Notes: a model not told the origin generated them from the letters alone. Numbered from the stretch's first letter, positions 17,658 to 27,840 are shown. The stretch: 64,000 bases of DNA from Chryseobacterium oleae (GCF_900115055.1 NZ_FOVD01000004.1:186001-250000); one strand, 5' to 3'. Numbers and translations: made by a program.

Positions 17658-18389
17658 TTATTTTAAGATTCCATATAGAACTGCTGCGATAATACAGCCC
17701 AGAATAGGGCCTGCAACAGGAATCCAGGCATATCCCCAATCACTGCTGCCTTTTACGGGAAGTATGGCGTGCATGATTCTGGGACCTAAATCTCTGGCGG
17801 GATTAATGGCATAACCGGTGGTTCCACCTAAAGATAAACCGATAGCCCAAACCAGTAAGGTAACAGGAAGCGCTCCCACAGAGCCAAGTCCTACTTTAGC
17901 GGTTGGATCTGCATTCAGAGCAATGCTGGGATCCGAAAAATGAAAGATGACAAATACTAGGACAAACGTTCCGATGATCTCACTGATGAGATTGGAGAAT
18001 GTATTTCTGATCGCGGGACCGGTACTGAAACAAGCCAGTTTAGCACCTCCGTCTTCGGTAATAGCGAAATGGTCTTTATTAAAAAGCCATACAAGGAAAG
18101 CGCCAAGCATTGCACCGAGAAACTGCGCGGCAATATACGTGGGAACAAGGTCCCATGAGAATTTTCCTGCAACAGCAAGCCCGATAGATACAGCCGGATT
18201 CAGGTGAGCACCACTTACCGGTCCTGCTACGGTAACCCCCACAAAAACGGCCAGTGCCCATGCCGTTGTAATGACGATCCATCCTGAATTATTTCCTTTG
18301 GTATCCTTTAAGACAACATTCGCTACAACGCCGTTGCCTAATAATATCATAAGCATGGTGCCTATGAGTTCTGCGGTAAATGGGTTCAT
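17658..18389 (-). CDS. glpF: Glycerol uptake facilitator, aquaglyceroporin
   Basis: A 243-residue MIP family channel for glycerol diffusion across the inner membrane. The two pore half-helix motifs are present: HLNPAVSIG near residue 66 and YAINPARDLGPR near residue 195. Six membrane segments plus the half helices fit the family length. The Asp after the second NPAR motif is the residue typical of glycerol-conducting members, in contrast to water-specific aquaporins. It lies 24 bases after glpK in the operon. Confidence 0.95.
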   Translation of the reverse strand: MNPFTAELIGTMLMILLGNGVVANVVLKDTKGNNSGWIVITTAWALAVFVGVTVAGPVSGAHLNPAVSIGLAVAGKFSWDLVPTYIAAQFLGAMLGAFLVWLFNKDHFAITEDGGAKLACFSTGPAIRNTFSNLISEIIGTFVLVFVIFHFSDPSIALNADPTAKVGLGSVGALPVTLLVWAIGLSLGGTTGYAINPARDLGPRIMHAILPVKGSSDWGYAWIPVAGPILGCIIAAVLYGILK

Positions 18390-18413
18390 GAGTAGTTTTT
18401 TTAAGTTTAGGAT

Positions 18414-19910
18414 TTAATCTTCGATCCAGCTTTGAGAACGCTTCACAGCTTTGTTCCAGAAATGGATCATATTATCTGCTTTTTCCTTGTCCACTTTCGG
18501 ATGGAAATCTTCGTCCACAATCCATTGGGATTGAATTTCGTTGATGTCTTTCCAGTATCCTACGGCCAATCCTGCAAGATACGCTGCCCCTAAGGCTGTT
18601 GTTTCAAGGGTTTTCGGTCTTGTAATTTTGAACCCGAAAAGATCAGACTGGATCTGCATCAGAAGGTCACTTGCCGAAGCACCGCCATCTACTCTAAGTT
18701 CAAGACTTGGTCTTCCGGAATCCGCTTCCATAGATTTTACAATATCATACACCTGGAATGCAATTCCTTCCAAAGTTGCTCTTGCGATGTGTCCGTTGGT
18801 GGTTCCGCGGGTTACCCCTACAATCGTTCCTCTGGCATATTGGTCCCAGTATGGTGCGCCCAATCCTGTAAGTGCAGGGACAAAATAAACACCTCCGTTA
18901 TCTTCAACGCTTGCGGCCAGATCATTCACTTCCTCAGAGGTACGGATCAGTTTTAGCCCGTCTCTCAGCCACTGTATGGCTGCTCCGCCTACGAATACGC
19001 TTCCTTCCAGTGCGTAATTTACTTCTCCGTTAATTTTCCATGCTACAGTTGTCAACAGGTTGTTTTTAGAAGAAACGGCTTCTTTTCCTGTATTCATTAG
19101 AAGGAAGCATCCTGTTCCGTAGGTGTTTTTTACCATTCCCGGAGTGATGCACATCTGTCCGAATAAAGCAGCCTGCTGATCTCCTGCAATTCCTGCAATC
19201 GGAATTTTAGTGGAGAATAGAGTGGTTGCAGTTTCGCCATAAATTTCACTGCTCTGTTTTACTTCAGGAAGAACAGATCTCGGAATGTCGAATAAATCCA
19301 ACAAATCCTGATCCCATTCTAAAGTATGAATGTTCAGAAGCATCGTTCTGCTCGCATTGGAAACATCGGTGATGAACATTTTCCCGCGGGTCAGTTTCCA
19401 TACCAGCCAGGTGTCAACGGTTCCGAAACATAATTTCCCTTCTGCTGCTTTTTTTCTTGCGCCTTCTACGTTATCAAGAATCCATTTAAGTTTGGTTGCA
19501 GAAAAATAAGCATCCAGAACAAGTCCGGTTTTTTCTTTGATGGTTTCGGCATGTCCCTGTTCTTTTAATTCATCGCAATATTTGGAGGTTCTTCTGTCCT
19601 GCCAGACAATTGCGTTGTAAATAGGTTCACCGGTTTCTTTATCCCATACAATCGTTGTTTCACGCTGATTGGTGATTCCGATGGCAGCAACTTCCAGTCC
19701 GGAAATGCCTGCTTTGGCGATAATCTCTGCGGCAACGGATATCTGGGAAGACCAGATTTCGTTGGGATCGTGCTCTACCCATCCCGGAGTAGGGAAGATC
19801 TGTTCAAAATTTTTCTGGGAGATGTATTCTATAGCTCCGCTGTGGTTGAATAAAATGGCTCTGGAGGATGTTGTCCCCTGGTCCAGAGCGAGAATCAGTT
19901 TTTCCTTCAT
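18414..19910 (-). CDS. glpK: Glycerol kinase
   Basis: Phosphorylates glycerol to glycerol 3-phosphate with ATP, trapping it in the cell. The 498-residue protein is of standard length. It has the FGGY kinase signature near the N-terminus ([14 protein letters not shown]), [14 protein letters not shown] around residue 84, [15 protein letters not shown] around residue 240, and [16 protein letters not shown] near residue 410. It lies 11 bases after glpD and before glpF, so glycerol entry, phosphorylation and oxidation are co-transcribed. Confidence 0.97.
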   Translation of the reverse strand: MKEKLILALDQGTTSSRAILFNHSGAIEYISQKNFEQIFPTPGWVEHDPNEIWSSQISVAAEIIAKAGISGLEVAAIGITNQRETTIVWDKETGEPIYNAIVWQDRRTSKYCDELKEQGHAETIKEKTGLVLDAYFSATKLKWILDNVEGARKKAAEGKLCFGTVDTWLVWKLTRGKMFITDVSNASRTMLLNIHTLEWDQDLLDLFDIPRSVLPEVKQSSEIYGETATTLFSTKIPIAGIAGDQQAALFGQMCITPGMVKNTYGTGCFLLMNTGKEAVSSKNNLLTTVAWKINGEVNYALEGSVFVGGAAIQWLRDGLKLIRTSEEVNDLAASVEDNGGVYFVPALTGLGAPYWDQYARGTIVGVTRGTTNGHIARATLEGIAFQVYDIVKSMEADSGRPSLELRVDGGASASDLLMQIQSDLFGFKITRPKTLETTALGAAYLAGLAVGYWKDINEIQSQWIVDEDFHPKVDKEKADNMIHFWNKAVKRSQSWIED

Positions 19911-19921
19911 ACTGCAAATCT

Positions 19922-21520
19922 TTAGTTATGAGTAATAGTTTTGGGAGAGTAAGGCGTTAATAAATATCCTTGTGCTAATTCAATAAATTCTTTTTCCTGA
20001 TCATTTGCCCATTCCTGAGAATAGCCTTTTTCTTTGGCAATAAGCTGTGCAATCGTGTGGGCACTATCGATGGCAGCTCTTGCATCTAAAAATAAGAGTC
20101 GGACTCTTCTGGCGAGAATGTCTTCTATGGTTTCTGCCATTTCATGTCGTATGGCCCAGACTGCTTCTGCTATAGTGAAAGCATGATCCGGATGTATTTT
20201 TTTAGAATACTGAGGATCGCTGCTTTGTAATGCCTTGATAGCAGGAATATCAGATCCGTATACATAAAGATGGCTGGTACGGTCTACAAGTTCTGCTTTG
20301 ATATTTCCGTGAATAGACATGTTTTCTGTTTGGGAAGGTCCTCCGTTTAAATGAAGAATTTCTACCGCTTTATCTACAGTGTCCTGTGCCATTTTACGGT
20401 ACGTGGTCCATTTTCCGCCGATGATGGAAACCAATCCTGTATCTGAAGTAATGACTTTGTGGCTTCGGGAAACTTCTTTTGTGTTTTTACCTCCTTCTTT
20501 TGGTGCGGCAAGCGGTCTCAATCCGGCGAACATAGATTTTACGTCTTCTCTCGTCGGTTTCTTGGCTAAATATTGTCTGGCTGTCGTGAGAACGAAATTA
20601 ATCTCAGATTCCAAAGCATGTGGTTCAAAGCTCGGACTTTCAAGAAGGGTGTCTGTAGTTCCCACCAATGCTCTGTCGTGCCAAGGGACAACGAACAGCA
20701 CTCTGCCGTCTGATGTTTTAGGGATCATGATAGCATCATCACTTTTAAGGAAAGATTTGTCTAATACCAAATGGATGCCTTGGCTTGGAACGACAAATTT
20801 ACCGTGCTTAGGATTATTCATATTCAGAATGTCATTCGTGAATACGCCAGTTGCATTGATCACAGCTTTCGCACGAAGCTCATACTGCTGGTTGGAAAAC
20901 TGGTCTTCCGCTTTTACGCCGTTTATTTTTCCGGAATCATTTTTCAGAAGGCCGGTTACTTTCATATAGTTCACCGCGCTTCCTCCTTTTTCTATAAGAG
21001 TCTGGGAAAGGTTGATCGCTAATCTCGCATCATCAAACTGCCCGTCCTGATACACTACACCACTTGCGAGGTTGTGCTGTTCAATCGTAGGTAGTTTTTC
21101 AATGGTTTTGGCTTTGCTGATGTATTTTGTTTTTCCAAGACTGAGTTTTCCTGCAAGGAAATCATAAACAGACAATCCTATCTTATAGTAAATACCTCCC
21201 CACCATGTGTAGTTGGGAATAATAAATGACTGGTTTTTGACTACGTGCGCCGCATTTTGGGCAAGCAGCCCTCTTTCTTTCAGGGCTTCTTTTACAAGTC
21301 CTACATCTCCCTGGGCAAGATATCTTACGCCGCCGTGTACCAGTTTGGTGCTTCGGCTGGATGTTGCTTTTGCAAAATCGTGGGACTCAAGGAGCAGGGT
21401 TTTAAATCCTCTGCTGGCTGCATCCAGTGCTGAGCCCAGACCACTGGCTCCACCTCCGATGACAATAAAGTCCCATTCCTGCACACTGGTCAGTTTACTA
21501 AGTTCTTCGTTTCGTTTCAT
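19922..21520 (-). CDS. glpD: FAD-dependent glycerol-3-phosphate dehydrogenase/oxidase
   Basis: Oxidises glycerol 3-phosphate to dihydroxyacetone phosphate, passing electrons to quinone or oxygen. The 532-residue protein has the FAD-binding motif [19 protein letters not shown] at residues 20-38, followed by [15 protein letters not shown], a hallmark of the family, and ends in a helical C-terminal domain with [18 protein letters not shown]. It is the first gene of the operon. The divergent regulator gene lies 117 bases away, and repeats of GTTTCGTTT lie over its promoter and even extend into its first codons. Confidence 0.95.
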   Translation of the reverse strand: MKRNEELSKLTSVQEWDFIVIGGGASGLGSALDAASRGFKTLLLESHDFAKATSSRSTKLVHGGVRYLAQGDVGLVKEALKERGLLAQNAAHVVKNQSFIIPNYTWWGGIYYKIGLSVYDFLAGKLSLGKTKYISKAKTIEKLPTIEQHNLASGVVYQDGQFDDARLAINLSQTLIEKGGSAVNYMKVTGLLKNDSGKINGVKAEDQFSNQQYELRAKAVINATGVFTNDILNMNNPKHGKFVVPSQGIHLVLDKSFLKSDDAIMIPKTSDGRVLFVVPWHDRALVGTTDTLLESPSFEPHALESEINFVLTTARQYLAKKPTREDVKSMFAGLRPLAAPKEGGKNTKEVSRSHKVITSDTGLVSIIGGKWTTYRKMAQDTVDKAVEILHLNGGPSQTENMSIHGNIKAELVDRTSHLYVYGSDIPAIKALQSSDPQYSKKIHPDHAFTIAEAVWAIRHEMAETIEDILARRVRLLFLDARAAIDSAHTIAQLIAKEKGYSQEWANDQEKEFIELAQGYLLTPYSPKTITHN

Positions 21521-21523
21521 AAA

Positions 21524-21570
21524 TGTTTCGTTTATGTTTCGTTTTCAAATGTATAAATTAAAAACGAAAC
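21524..21570. promoter_or_regulatory. Putative GlpR operators and glpD promoter
   Basis: TGTTTCGTTT occurs at 21524-21533 and again at 21535-21544, one DNA turn apart, and a third copy lies inverted at 21561-21570 (AAAACGAAAC). The minus strand reads TACATTTG at 21553-21546, an exact -7 box for glpD. One operator copy is then just upstream of the -7 and two are at or after the transcription start, a layout that fits repression by the adjacent DeoR-type regulator. Confidence 0.6.
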
Positions 21571-21615
21571 TAAAAAGAAAATAAATGAAATTTTATCGGT
21601 CTCGGAAAAAAATGG

Positions 21616-21623
21616 TATTTTTG
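21616..21623 (+). promoter_or_regulatory. -7 element of the DeoR-type regulator gene
   Basis: TATTTTTG matches TAnnTTTG, 14 bases before the start codon at 21638. No clear -33 element was found. Confidence 0.5.
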
Positions 21624-21637
21624 ATGAAAGAATCAGA

Positions 21638-22402
21638 ATGGAAAAGTTAATACCAAGGCACGATGATATATTAAAGGAACTGAATGAAAAAGGGCATGTT
21701 CTGGTACAGGATTTATGTGAGAAGCTGAATGTTTCGTCGGTTACGGTTCGAAAGGATCTGAATTATCTCGAAAGTCTGGGATTGCTTTTTCGAAACCATG
21801 GAGGGGCGAGTAAGCATGTGCGCTATGCTTATGAAAGGAATGTGGATGAAAAAGAAAACATCAATGTAGAAGCAAAACAGAACATTGCGAAAGCGGCTTT
21901 GCAGCTTATCCAGGAGAATGACTGTATTATTCTGGCTTCGGGAACCACGATGCATTATCTGGCGAGAATGCTGGTGAACTTTGGCCCGCTTACGGTTCTT
22001 ACTTCTTCTTTAAGGGTTGCACTGGAGCTATGCAACAATCCTAATATTAATATCATACAATTAGGTGGGGAAGTGAGAAAGAGTTCTACTTCTATAGTAG
22101 GATCCATCTCAGAAACCATTCTCAGACAATTTTCCTGTAATAAACTCTTTCTTGGAGTAGATGGTATTGATATGGAATTCGGCATCAGTACTTCCAATGC
22201 AGCAGAAGCTCATCTGAATCAGCTTATGATAGAATGTTCCGAAAAAGTGGTGATTCTTGGTGATTCTTCGAAACTGAATAAAAAAGGTTTCGGGAAGATT
22301 GCTCCTCTGGATAAAATAGATTATCTGATCACGGATGATGGTATTTGTGGTGAGGATAAAGTTGCCTTGGAAGAAATAGGTGTTTCGGTAATTGTAAAAT
22401 AA
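21638..22402 (+). CDS. glpR: DeoR family transcriptional regulator, probable glycerol repressor
   Basis: A 254-residue DeoR/GlpR protein. The N-terminal winged helix has RHDDILKELNEKGHVLVQDLCEKLNVSSVTVRKDLNYLESLG, with the DeoR signature around residues 9-43. The C-terminal DeoRC domain (residues 75-250) has ASGTTMHYLARML, which binds a sugar phosphate, and LFLGVDGIDMEFGISTSN. It is divergent from glpD-glpK-glpF, and repeated TTTCGTTT sites lie between. I infer that it represses that operon and responds to glycerol 3-phosphate or a related phosphate. Confidence 0.85.
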   Translation: MEKLIPRHDDILKELNEKGHVLVQDLCEKLNVSSVTVRKDLNYLESLGLLFRNHGGASKHVRYAYERNVDEKENINVEAKQNIAKAALQLIQENDCIILASGTTMHYLARMLVNFGPLTVLTSSLRVALELCNNPNINIIQLGGEVRKSSTSIVGSISETILRQFSCNKLFLGVDGIDMEFGISTSNAAEAHLNQLMIECSEKVVILGDSSKLNKKGFGKIAPLDKIDYLITDDGICGEDKVALEEIGVSVIVK

Positions 22403-22513
22403 ATTTCTTCATCATTTCTTTTTTAAGAACAAAATAATTTCTCTGAAAATTTCATCCGGATTTTTTCAAAATGATCTAATTGATTAAAAATCAAAATATT
22501 TTACTCAAAATAC

Positions 22514-22543
22514 TTGTCAGTTATAAAAATATTCATAAATTTG
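22514..22543 (+). promoter_or_regulatory. Promoter of the S10 operon (rplC)
   Basis: TTG at 22514-22516 and TAAATTTG at 22536-22543, spaced by 19 bases as in the rpsL promoter. Transcription would start near 22550, leaving a leader of about 100 bases before rplC that contains a 15-codon open frame. Confidence 0.75.
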
Positions 22544-22649
22544 CACACTCCATTTTAGGGGCGTAGTATGCCTATATCAAAAGTAGAAATTACTTCAGAC
22601 TTCCTAAAAATGTAGAAATAGAAAGATAAATTTTATTATAACATAAACA

Positions 22650-23276
22650 ATGTCAGGTATTATTGGTAAAAAAATCGGTATGACGTCTTTGTTTAACGAA
22701 GAAGGAAAAAACATTCCTTGTACAGTTATTCAGGCGGGTCCATGCTCGGTTTTACAGGTCAGAACCATTGAAAAGGACGGCTACAAGTCAGTTCAGTTAG
22801 GTTTCGATGACAAGAGTGAAAAGAACGTAGGTAAAGCGTTAGCTGGCCATTTTAAAAAGGCTGGTTCTGCTCCAAAAGCTAAGTTGGTAGAATTCTACAG
22901 AGAATTCGTTGACGAAGTGAAAGTAGGAGAAGAAGTAAAAGTGAACTTATTCGCTGAAGGTGAATTCGTTGACGTAACAGGAACTTCAAAAGGTAAAGGT
23001 TTCCAAGGTGTTGTTAAAAGACATGGCTTTGGAGGTGTAATGCAAGCTACTCATGGTCAGCACAACAGACTTAGAGCTCCAGGTTCTATCGGTGCTGGAT
23101 CGGATCCTTCAAGAGTATTCAAAGGAATGAGAATGGCGGGTAGAATGGGAGGTAAGCAGGTAACTGTTCAAAACCTTCAAGTATTAAAAGTGGATCAAGA
23201 ACAAAATCTTTTAGTAGTAAAAGGTGCTGTTCCGGGAGCTAAAAATTCTTATGTAATTATCAGAAAATGGAACTAG
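22650..23276 (+). CDS. rplC: 50S ribosomal protein L3
   Basis: L3 binds near the 3' end of 23S rRNA and is one of the first proteins in 50S assembly. The 208-residue protein starts [15 protein letters not shown] and has [17 protein letters not shown] and the loop [26 protein letters not shown], which reaches the peptidyl transferase centre. It is the first gene of the S10 operon here because rpsJ has been split off, and its last ten bases overlap rplD. Confidence 0.97.
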   Translation: MSGIIGKKIGMTSLFNEEGKNIPCTVIQAGPCSVLQVRTIEKDGYKSVQLGFDDKSEKNVGKALAGHFKKAGSAPKAKLVEFYREFVDEVKVGEEVKVNLFAEGEFVDVTGTSKGKGFQGVVKRHGFGGVMQATHGQHNRLRAPGSIGAGSDPSRVFKGMRMAGRMGGKQVTVQNLQVLKVDQEQNLLVVKGAVPGAKNSYVIIRKWN

Positions 23277-23896
23277 TAGTATTAAATACATCAGGAAAAG
23301 AGACCGGAAGAAAAGTAACTCTAGACGAATCAGTATTCGGAATTGAGCCAAATCAGCACGCGGTTTACTTAGAAGTTAAACAGTACCTTGCAGCACAGAG
23401 ACAAGGGACTCATAAATCAAAGGAAAGAAGCGAAATTACTGCTTCTACTAAGAAACTTAAGAAGCAAAAAGGATCTGGTTCTGCTAGATATGGTGATATC
23501 AAATCTCCAACTTTCAGAGGTGGAGGTAGAGTATTCGGACCAAAACCAAGAGACTACAGATTCAAATTGAACAAAGCTCTTAAGAGATTAGCTAAAAAAT
23601 CTGTTTTATCTCAGAAAATGAGAGACAACAGCATCAGAGTAATGGAGGATATGAGCTTAAGCGCTCCTAAAACTAAAGATTTCATCACTATCCTAAATGC
23701 TTTGGCATTGAACGATAAGAAATCTCTATTCGTTCTTCCTGAAGCTAACAAGAATGTGTATTTATCTTCAAGAAACTTACCTAAAACTAAAGTAATGAAC
23801 TTCAACGAAATTAGTTCATATGACTTAATGAATGCAGGTGAGATCGTATTCTTAGAAGGTGCAGTTGAAAAATTCCAGGAAAATTTAAAGAAATAA
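23267..23896 (+). CDS. rplD: 50S ribosomal protein L4
   Basis: L4 lines the exit tunnel and in E. coli also represses its own operon. The 209-residue protein has the extended loop [27 protein letters not shown] near residues 45-72, then [17 protein letters not shown]. It starts inside the end of rplC (ten-base overlap), which suggests coupled translation, and lies three bases before rplW. Whether it regulates the operon here is unknown. Confidence 0.96.
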   Translation: MELVVLNTSGKETGRKVTLDESVFGIEPNQHAVYLEVKQYLAAQRQGTHKSKERSEITASTKKLKKQKGSGSARYGDIKSPTFRGGGRVFGPKPRDYRFKLNKALKRLAKKSVLSQKMRDNSIRVMEDMSLSAPKTKDFITILNALALNDKKSLFVLPEANKNVYLSSRNLPKTKVMNFNEISSYDLMNAGEIVFLEGAVEKFQENLKK

Positions 23897-23899
23897 ATC

Positions 23900-24190
23900 A
23901 TGTCACTAATTATTAAACCAGTTATTTCAGAAAAGGCTAATTACCTTACAGATTTAAGAGGTTCTTATTCTTTCTTAGTAGATCCTAAGGCTAATAAGAT
24001 CCAGATTAAAAAAGCTGTTGAAGCGGCTTACGGTGTAAAAGTAGCAGACGTTAATACAATGATTTATGCTCCGAAGGTTTCTTCAAAATACACTAAAAAA
24101 GGTCTTCAAGTAGGAAAGACAAACAAATTGAAAAAAGCGGTAATCAAGCTTGTTGAAGGTGAGGTTATCGATATTTTTGCTGTAAATTAA
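23900..24190 (+). CDS. rplW: 50S ribosomal protein L23
   Basis: L23 sits at the tunnel exit and serves as docking site for trigger factor and SRP. The 96-residue protein begins MSLIIKPVISEKANYLTDLRG and has YSFLVDPKANKIQIKKAVEAAYGVKVADVNTM, the standard L23 core. Normal length. It follows rplD by three bases. Confidence 0.96.
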   Translation: MSLIIKPVISEKANYLTDLRGSYSFLVDPKANKIQIKKAVEAAYGVKVADVNTMIYAPKVSSKYTKKGLQVGKTNKLKKAVIKLVEGEVIDIFAVN

Positions 24191-24212
24191 TTATTAATTA
24201 TAAATAATAGTA

Positions 24213-25034
24213 ATGTCTGTTAGAAAATTAAAACCTATCACCCCAGGACAGAGATTCAGAATTGTTAACAATTTTGAGGAAATTACTACCAACAAACCAG
24301 AGAAATCTCTAACAGTTGGTATTAGTAAGTCAGGTGGACGTAACCAAACTGGTAAAATGACCATGCGTTACACCGGAGGTGGACACAAAAAGAAATACAG
24401 AATTATCGACTTCAAAAGAAACAAGCATGATGTTGAAGCAACGGTAAAAACTGTAGAATATGATCCAAACAGAACTGCATTTATCGCTTTATTAGAGTAC
24501 GCAGATGGAGAGAAGAGATATATCATCGCTCCAAACGGTATCAAAGTAGATCAGAAGGTAGTTTCAGGAGAAAGCGTAGAACCGAACATCGGTAACGCAA
24601 TGAAATTGAAAAATATTCCATTGGGTACTGTAATTTCTTGTGTTGAAATGAAGCCTGGACAAGGTGCTATTTTAGCAAGAAGTGCTGGTTCTTCAGCTCA
24701 ATTAACTTCAAGAGACGGAAAATATGCAATCATCAAATTGCCTTCAGGAGAATCAAGAATGATCCTTACTGAATGTTATGCAATGATTGGATCTGTTTCT
24801 AACTCTGATCATCAGTTAACTGTTTCAGGTAAGGCTGGTAGAAGCAGATGGTTAGGTAGAAGACCTAGAACTAGACCGGTAGTAATGAACCCTGTAGATC
24901 ACCCAATGGGAGGTGGTGAAGGTCGTTCTTCAGGAGGTCACCCAAGATCTAGAAATGGTATGCCTGCTAAAGGTTACAAAACCAGAAAGAAAAACAAAGC
25001 GTCTAACCGTCATATCATATCTAAACGTAAATAA
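24213..25034 (+). CDS. rplB: 50S ribosomal protein L2
   Basis: L2 is a core protein near the peptidyl transferase centre and is needed for subunit joining. The 273-residue protein has [23 protein letters not shown] near the start and the C-terminal [29 protein letters not shown], which contains the conserved histidine facing the active centre. Normal length and context. Confidence 0.97.
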   Translation: MSVRKLKPITPGQRFRIVNNFEEITTNKPEKSLTVGISKSGGRNQTGKMTMRYTGGGHKKKYRIIDFKRNKHDVEATVKTVEYDPNRTAFIALLEYADGEKRYIIAPNGIKVDQKVVSGESVEPNIGNAMKLKNIPLGTVISCVEMKPGQGAILARSAGSSAQLTSRDGKYAIIKLPSGESRMILTECYAMIGSVSNSDHQLTVSGKAGRSRWLGRRPRTRPVVMNPVDHPMGGGEGRSSGGHPRSRNGMPAKGYKTRKKNKASNRHIISKRK

Positions 25035-25036
25035 TT

Positions 25037-25315
25037 ATGGCAAGATCACTTAAAAAAGGACCATTCATTCATCATACTTTAGATAAGAAGGTTCAGACAA
25101 ACATAGAGTCTGGTAAGAAGACAGTTATTAAAACTTGGTCTAGAGCATCGATGATTTCTCCGGACTTCGTAGGACAAACTATTGCTGTACACAACGGGAA
25201 ATCTTTTATCCCTGTTTATGTTACAGAAAACATGGTTGGTCACAAGTTAGGCGAATTTTCTCCAACAAGATCTTTCAGAGGTCATGGTGGTAACAAAAAC
25301 AAAGGAAGCAGATAA
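25037..25315 (+). CDS. rpsS: 30S ribosomal protein S19
   Basis: S19 binds the head of the 30S subunit together with S13 and contacts tRNA in the A site. The 92-residue protein has [19 protein letters not shown] and [27 protein letters not shown], both diagnostic. It starts two bases after rplB. Confidence 0.97.
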   Translation: MARSLKKGPFIHHTLDKKVQTNIESGKKTVIKTWSRASMISPDFVGQTIAVHNGKSFIPVYVTENMVGHKLGEFSPTRSFRGHGGNKNKGSR

Positions 25316-25317
25316 TC

Positions 25318-25716
25318 ATGGGATCAAGAAAACAAGATAGTTCAATCGCAAGAAAAGAAGCTAACAAAGACGTTGTAAAAGCTTCATTAAATGACTGCCC
25401 ATCATCTCCAAGAAAAATGAGATTAGTTGCTGATATCATTAGAGGAGAGCAGGTAGATAAAGCTCTTTATATCCTAAAATATTCTAAGAAGGATGCATCT
25501 AACAAGTTAGAGAAGTTACTTCTTTCTGCTATGGCAAACTGGCAGACGAAAAACGAAGGTGCTGATATTGAAGAAGCAAACCTTATCGTTAAAGAAATCT
25601 TCGTGGATAGTGCAAGACAATTGAAGAGACTAAGACCAGCTCCGCAAGGTAGAGGGTATAGAATCAGAAAAAGATCTAACCACGTTACATTAATCTTAGG
25701 TAATAAAGAAAATTAA
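25318..25716 (+). CDS. rplV: 50S ribosomal protein L22
   Basis: L22 extends a beta-hairpin into the peptide exit tunnel near the macrolide site. The 132-residue protein has [21 protein letters not shown] in the globular part and [24 protein letters not shown] for the hairpin and terminal strand. A short N-terminal extension ([21 protein letters not shown]) is present, as in related genera. It starts two bases after rpsS. Confidence 0.96.
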   Translation: MGSRKQDSSIARKEANKDVVKASLNDCPSSPRKMRLVADIIRGEQVDKALYILKYSKKDASNKLEKLLLSAMANWQTKNEGADIEEANLIVKEIFVDSARQLKRLRPAPQGRGYRIRKRSNHVTLILGNKEN

Positions 25717-25723
25717 TCAAGGT

Positions 25724-26476
25724 ATGGGACAGAAGACAAATCCAATTGGTAATAGATTAGGTATCATCAGAGGATGGGATTCTAACTGGTTTGGCGGAAA
25801 CGATTATGGAGACAGAATCGCGGAAGACTACAAAATCAGAAGATACCTTGAGGCTAGATTATCTAAAGGTGGTATTTCAAAAATTTATATTGAAAGAACA
25901 CTAAAATTAGTAACAGTGACAATCACTACTGCTAGACCGGGACTTATCATCGGTAAAGGAGGTCAGGAAGTTGACAAGTTAAAAGAAGAATTGAAGAAAC
26001 TTACAGGTAAGGATATTCAAATCAACATTTTCGAAATCAAAAGACCTGAACTTGACGCAGTATTAGTGGCTGACAGCATCTCTAAGCAGATCGAAAACAG
26101 AATTTCTTACAGAAGAGCTGTTAAAATGGCGATGGCAAGTACAATGAGAATGGGTGCTGAAGGTATCAAAGTTCAAATCTCTGGTAGATTGAACGGTGCT
26201 GAAATGGCAAGAAGCGAATCTTTCAAAGACGGAAGAATTCCTTTGTCTACTTTCAGAGCTGATATCGATTATCACTGGGCTGAAGCTCACACTACTTACG
26301 GTAGACTAGGAGTGAAAGTTTGGATCATGAAAGGTGAGGTTTACGGTAAAAGAGACCTTTCTCCACTAGTAGGACAACAGAAGAAAGGAGGTCCTTCAGG
26401 AGGCGGAAACAGAGGTGGAGACCGAGATAACAGAAGACCTAGAAAGAATAATAACAATAATAACAATAATAATTAA
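25724..26476 (+). CDS. rpsC: 30S ribosomal protein S3
   Basis: S3 lines the mRNA entry tunnel and binds mRNA. The 250-residue protein has the KH domain with [20 protein letters not shown] and the C-terminal [24 protein letters not shown]. It ends in a low-complexity tail ([20 protein letters not shown] followed by about ten asparagines) encoded by AAT/AAC runs, which is longer and more Asn-rich than usual. A 98-base gap with period-7 repeat DNA separates it from rplP. Confidence 0.97.
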   Translation: MGQKTNPIGNRLGIIRGWDSNWFGGNDYGDRIAEDYKIRRYLEARLSKGGISKIYIERTLKLVTVTITTARPGLIIGKGGQEVDKLKEELKKLTGKDIQINIFEIKRPELDAVLVADSISKQIENRISYRRAVKMAMASTMRMGAEGIKVQISGRLNGAEMARSESFKDGRIPLSTFRADIDYHWAEAHTTYGRLGVKVWIMKGEVYGKRDLSPLVGQQKKGGPSGGGNRGGDRDNRRPRKNNNNNNNNN

Positions 26477-26481
26477 AAATT

Positions 26482-26571
26482 TTAGGTTAGAAATTTTGAA
26501 TTTTAAATTACCGTTACTTTTTTAAAATATAAAAAATCTAAAATCTAAAATCTAAAATCTAAAATTTAGAA
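26482..26571 (+). repeat. Period-7 repeat array inside the S10 operon
   Basis: The rpsC-rplP gap can be cut into 7-base units in one register: TTAGGTT at 26482, AGAAATT, TTGAATT and TTAAATT up to 26509, less regular units to 26537, then CTAAAAT four times at 26538-26565. It ends close to the rplP start codon. No promoter or terminator is visible, so it probably stays in the polycistronic mRNA. Confidence 0.75.
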
Positions 26572-26574
26572 ATT

Positions 26575-27000
26575 ATGTTACAACCAAAAAGAACCAAATT
26601 CCGTAGAGTTCACAAGATGAAGATGAAGGGGATTGCTCAAAGAGGTAATCAACTGGCTTACGGAACATTTGGAATCAAAGCTATAGAAGGTGCTTGGATC
26701 ACTGCAAGACAAATCGAAGCTGCTCGTATCGCTGCGACTAGATATATGAAGAGAGAGGGTCAGCTATGGATCAAAATCTTCCCGGATAAGCCTATTACTA
26801 AGAAACCAGCCGAAGTAAGGATGGGTAAAGGTAAAGGTGCTGTGGAATATTGGGTAGCTGTAGTAAAACCAGGTAAAATTATGTTCGAAATCGGAGGAGT
26901 ATCTTACGATATCGCTAAGGAAGCTTTAAGACTTGCTGCACAGAAATTACCGGTAATTACTAAATTCGTAGTTGCTAACGATTTTGTTAAACCTCTATAA
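26575..27000 (+). CDS. rplP: 50S ribosomal protein L16
   Basis: L16 helps organise the A-site tRNA binding region of the large subunit. The 141-residue protein has [41 protein letters not shown] and [20 protein letters not shown], all standard. It follows the repeat array in the rpsC-rplP gap and precedes rpmC by 11 bases. Confidence 0.97.
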   Translation: MLQPKRTKFRRVHKMKMKGIAQRGNQLAYGTFGIKAIEGAWITARQIEAARIAATRYMKREGQLWIKIFPDKPITKKPAEVRMGKGKGAVEYWVAVVKPGKIMFEIGGVSYDIAKEALRLAAQKLPVITKFVVANDFVKPL

Positions 27001-27011
27001 TCTTTGATACA

Positions 27012-27200
27012 ATGAAACAAGCTGATATTAAAAATTTAAGCGCGGGTGATATTCAAGCAAAACTTGCTGAATTGAAAACTCAATATTCAAAACTGAAATT
27101 GGCTCACAAGATCAGTCCAATTGAAAACCCGATTCAAATCAGAGATTTGAGAAGATCGATCGCTAGACTAAACACTGAGTTAACCACTAAACAACAATAA
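27012..27200 (+). CDS. rpmC: 50S ribosomal protein L29
   Basis: L29 is a small helical hairpin protein at the tunnel exit beside L23. The 62-residue protein reads [18 protein letters not shown] and then [33 protein letters not shown], which matches the L29 helices. Normal length and place between rplP and rpsQ. Confidence 0.95.
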   Translation: MKQADIKNLSAGDIQAKLAELKTQYSKLKLAHKISPIENPIQIRDLRRSIARLNTELTTKQQ

Positions 27201-27214
27201 GATTTTCATACATT

Positions 27215-27469
27215 ATGGAAAGAAACTTAAGAAAAGAAAGAATCGGAATAGTTTCCAGCAATAAAATGGAAAAGACCATTGTTGTAAGTGAGACTACTAG
27301 AGTGAAACACCCGATGTACGGTAAATTCGTTTTGAAAACGAAAAAATATACTGCACACGACGAGAACAACGAATGCACAGAAGGTGATACAGTTCTTATC
27401 CAAGAAACTAGACCTTTGAGCAAGAGCAAGAGATGGAGATTAGTAAGAATCATTGAAAAAGCTAAGTAA
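27215..27469 (+). CDS. rpsQ: 30S ribosomal protein S17
   Basis: S17 is a primary 16S rRNA binding protein with an OB fold. The 84-residue protein has [19 protein letters not shown], the family signature [21 protein letters not shown], and [18 protein letters not shown] between them. Normal length. It ends two bases before rplN. Confidence 0.96.
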   Translation: MERNLRKERIGIVSSNKMEKTIVVSETTRVKHPMYGKFVLKTKKYTAHDENNECTEGDTVLIQETRPLSKSKRWRLVRIIEKAK

Positions 27470-27471
27470 TA

Positions 27472-27840
27472 ATGTTACAAACAGAATCAAGATTAAAAGT
27501 TGCTGATAACACAGGTGCAAAAGAAGTACTAGTTATCAGAGTTCTGGGAGGAACCAGAAGAAGATATGCTTCAGTTGGTGATAAAATCGTTGTTACTATC
27601 AAGGATTCTACGCCATCAGGAAATGCTAAAAAAGGTCAGGTATCTAAAGCTGTAGTAGTAAGAACTAAAAAAGCAGTGAGAAGAAAAGATGGTTCATACA
27701 TCAAATTCGAAGACAATGCTTGTGTATTACTAAACGCAGCGGGAGAAATGAGAGGAACGCGTGTTTTCGGACCAGTTGCTCGTGAGTTGAGAGACAAAGA
27801 ATATATGAAAATCATTTCATTAGCTCCTGAAGTACTTTAA
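27472..27840 (+). CDS. rplN: 50S ribosomal protein L14
   Basis: L14 lies at the subunit interface, where it forms a bridge to the small subunit and is the docking site for RsfS. The 122-residue protein begins [27 protein letters not shown] and contains [16 protein letters not shown] and [13 protein letters not shown], all standard for the family. Normal length and context. Confidence 0.97.
   Translation: MLQTESRLKVADNTGAKEVLVIRVLGGTRRRYASVGDKIVVTIKDSTPSGNAKKGQVSKAVVVRTKKAVRRKDGSYIKFEDNACVLLNAAGEMRGTRVFGPVARELRDKEYMKIISLAPEVL

Noticed and set aside
20379..20969. 196-codon open frame opposite glpD
   Set aside because: It lies fully inside glpD on the other strand, and the translated text has no domain or signal; a shadow of codon use.
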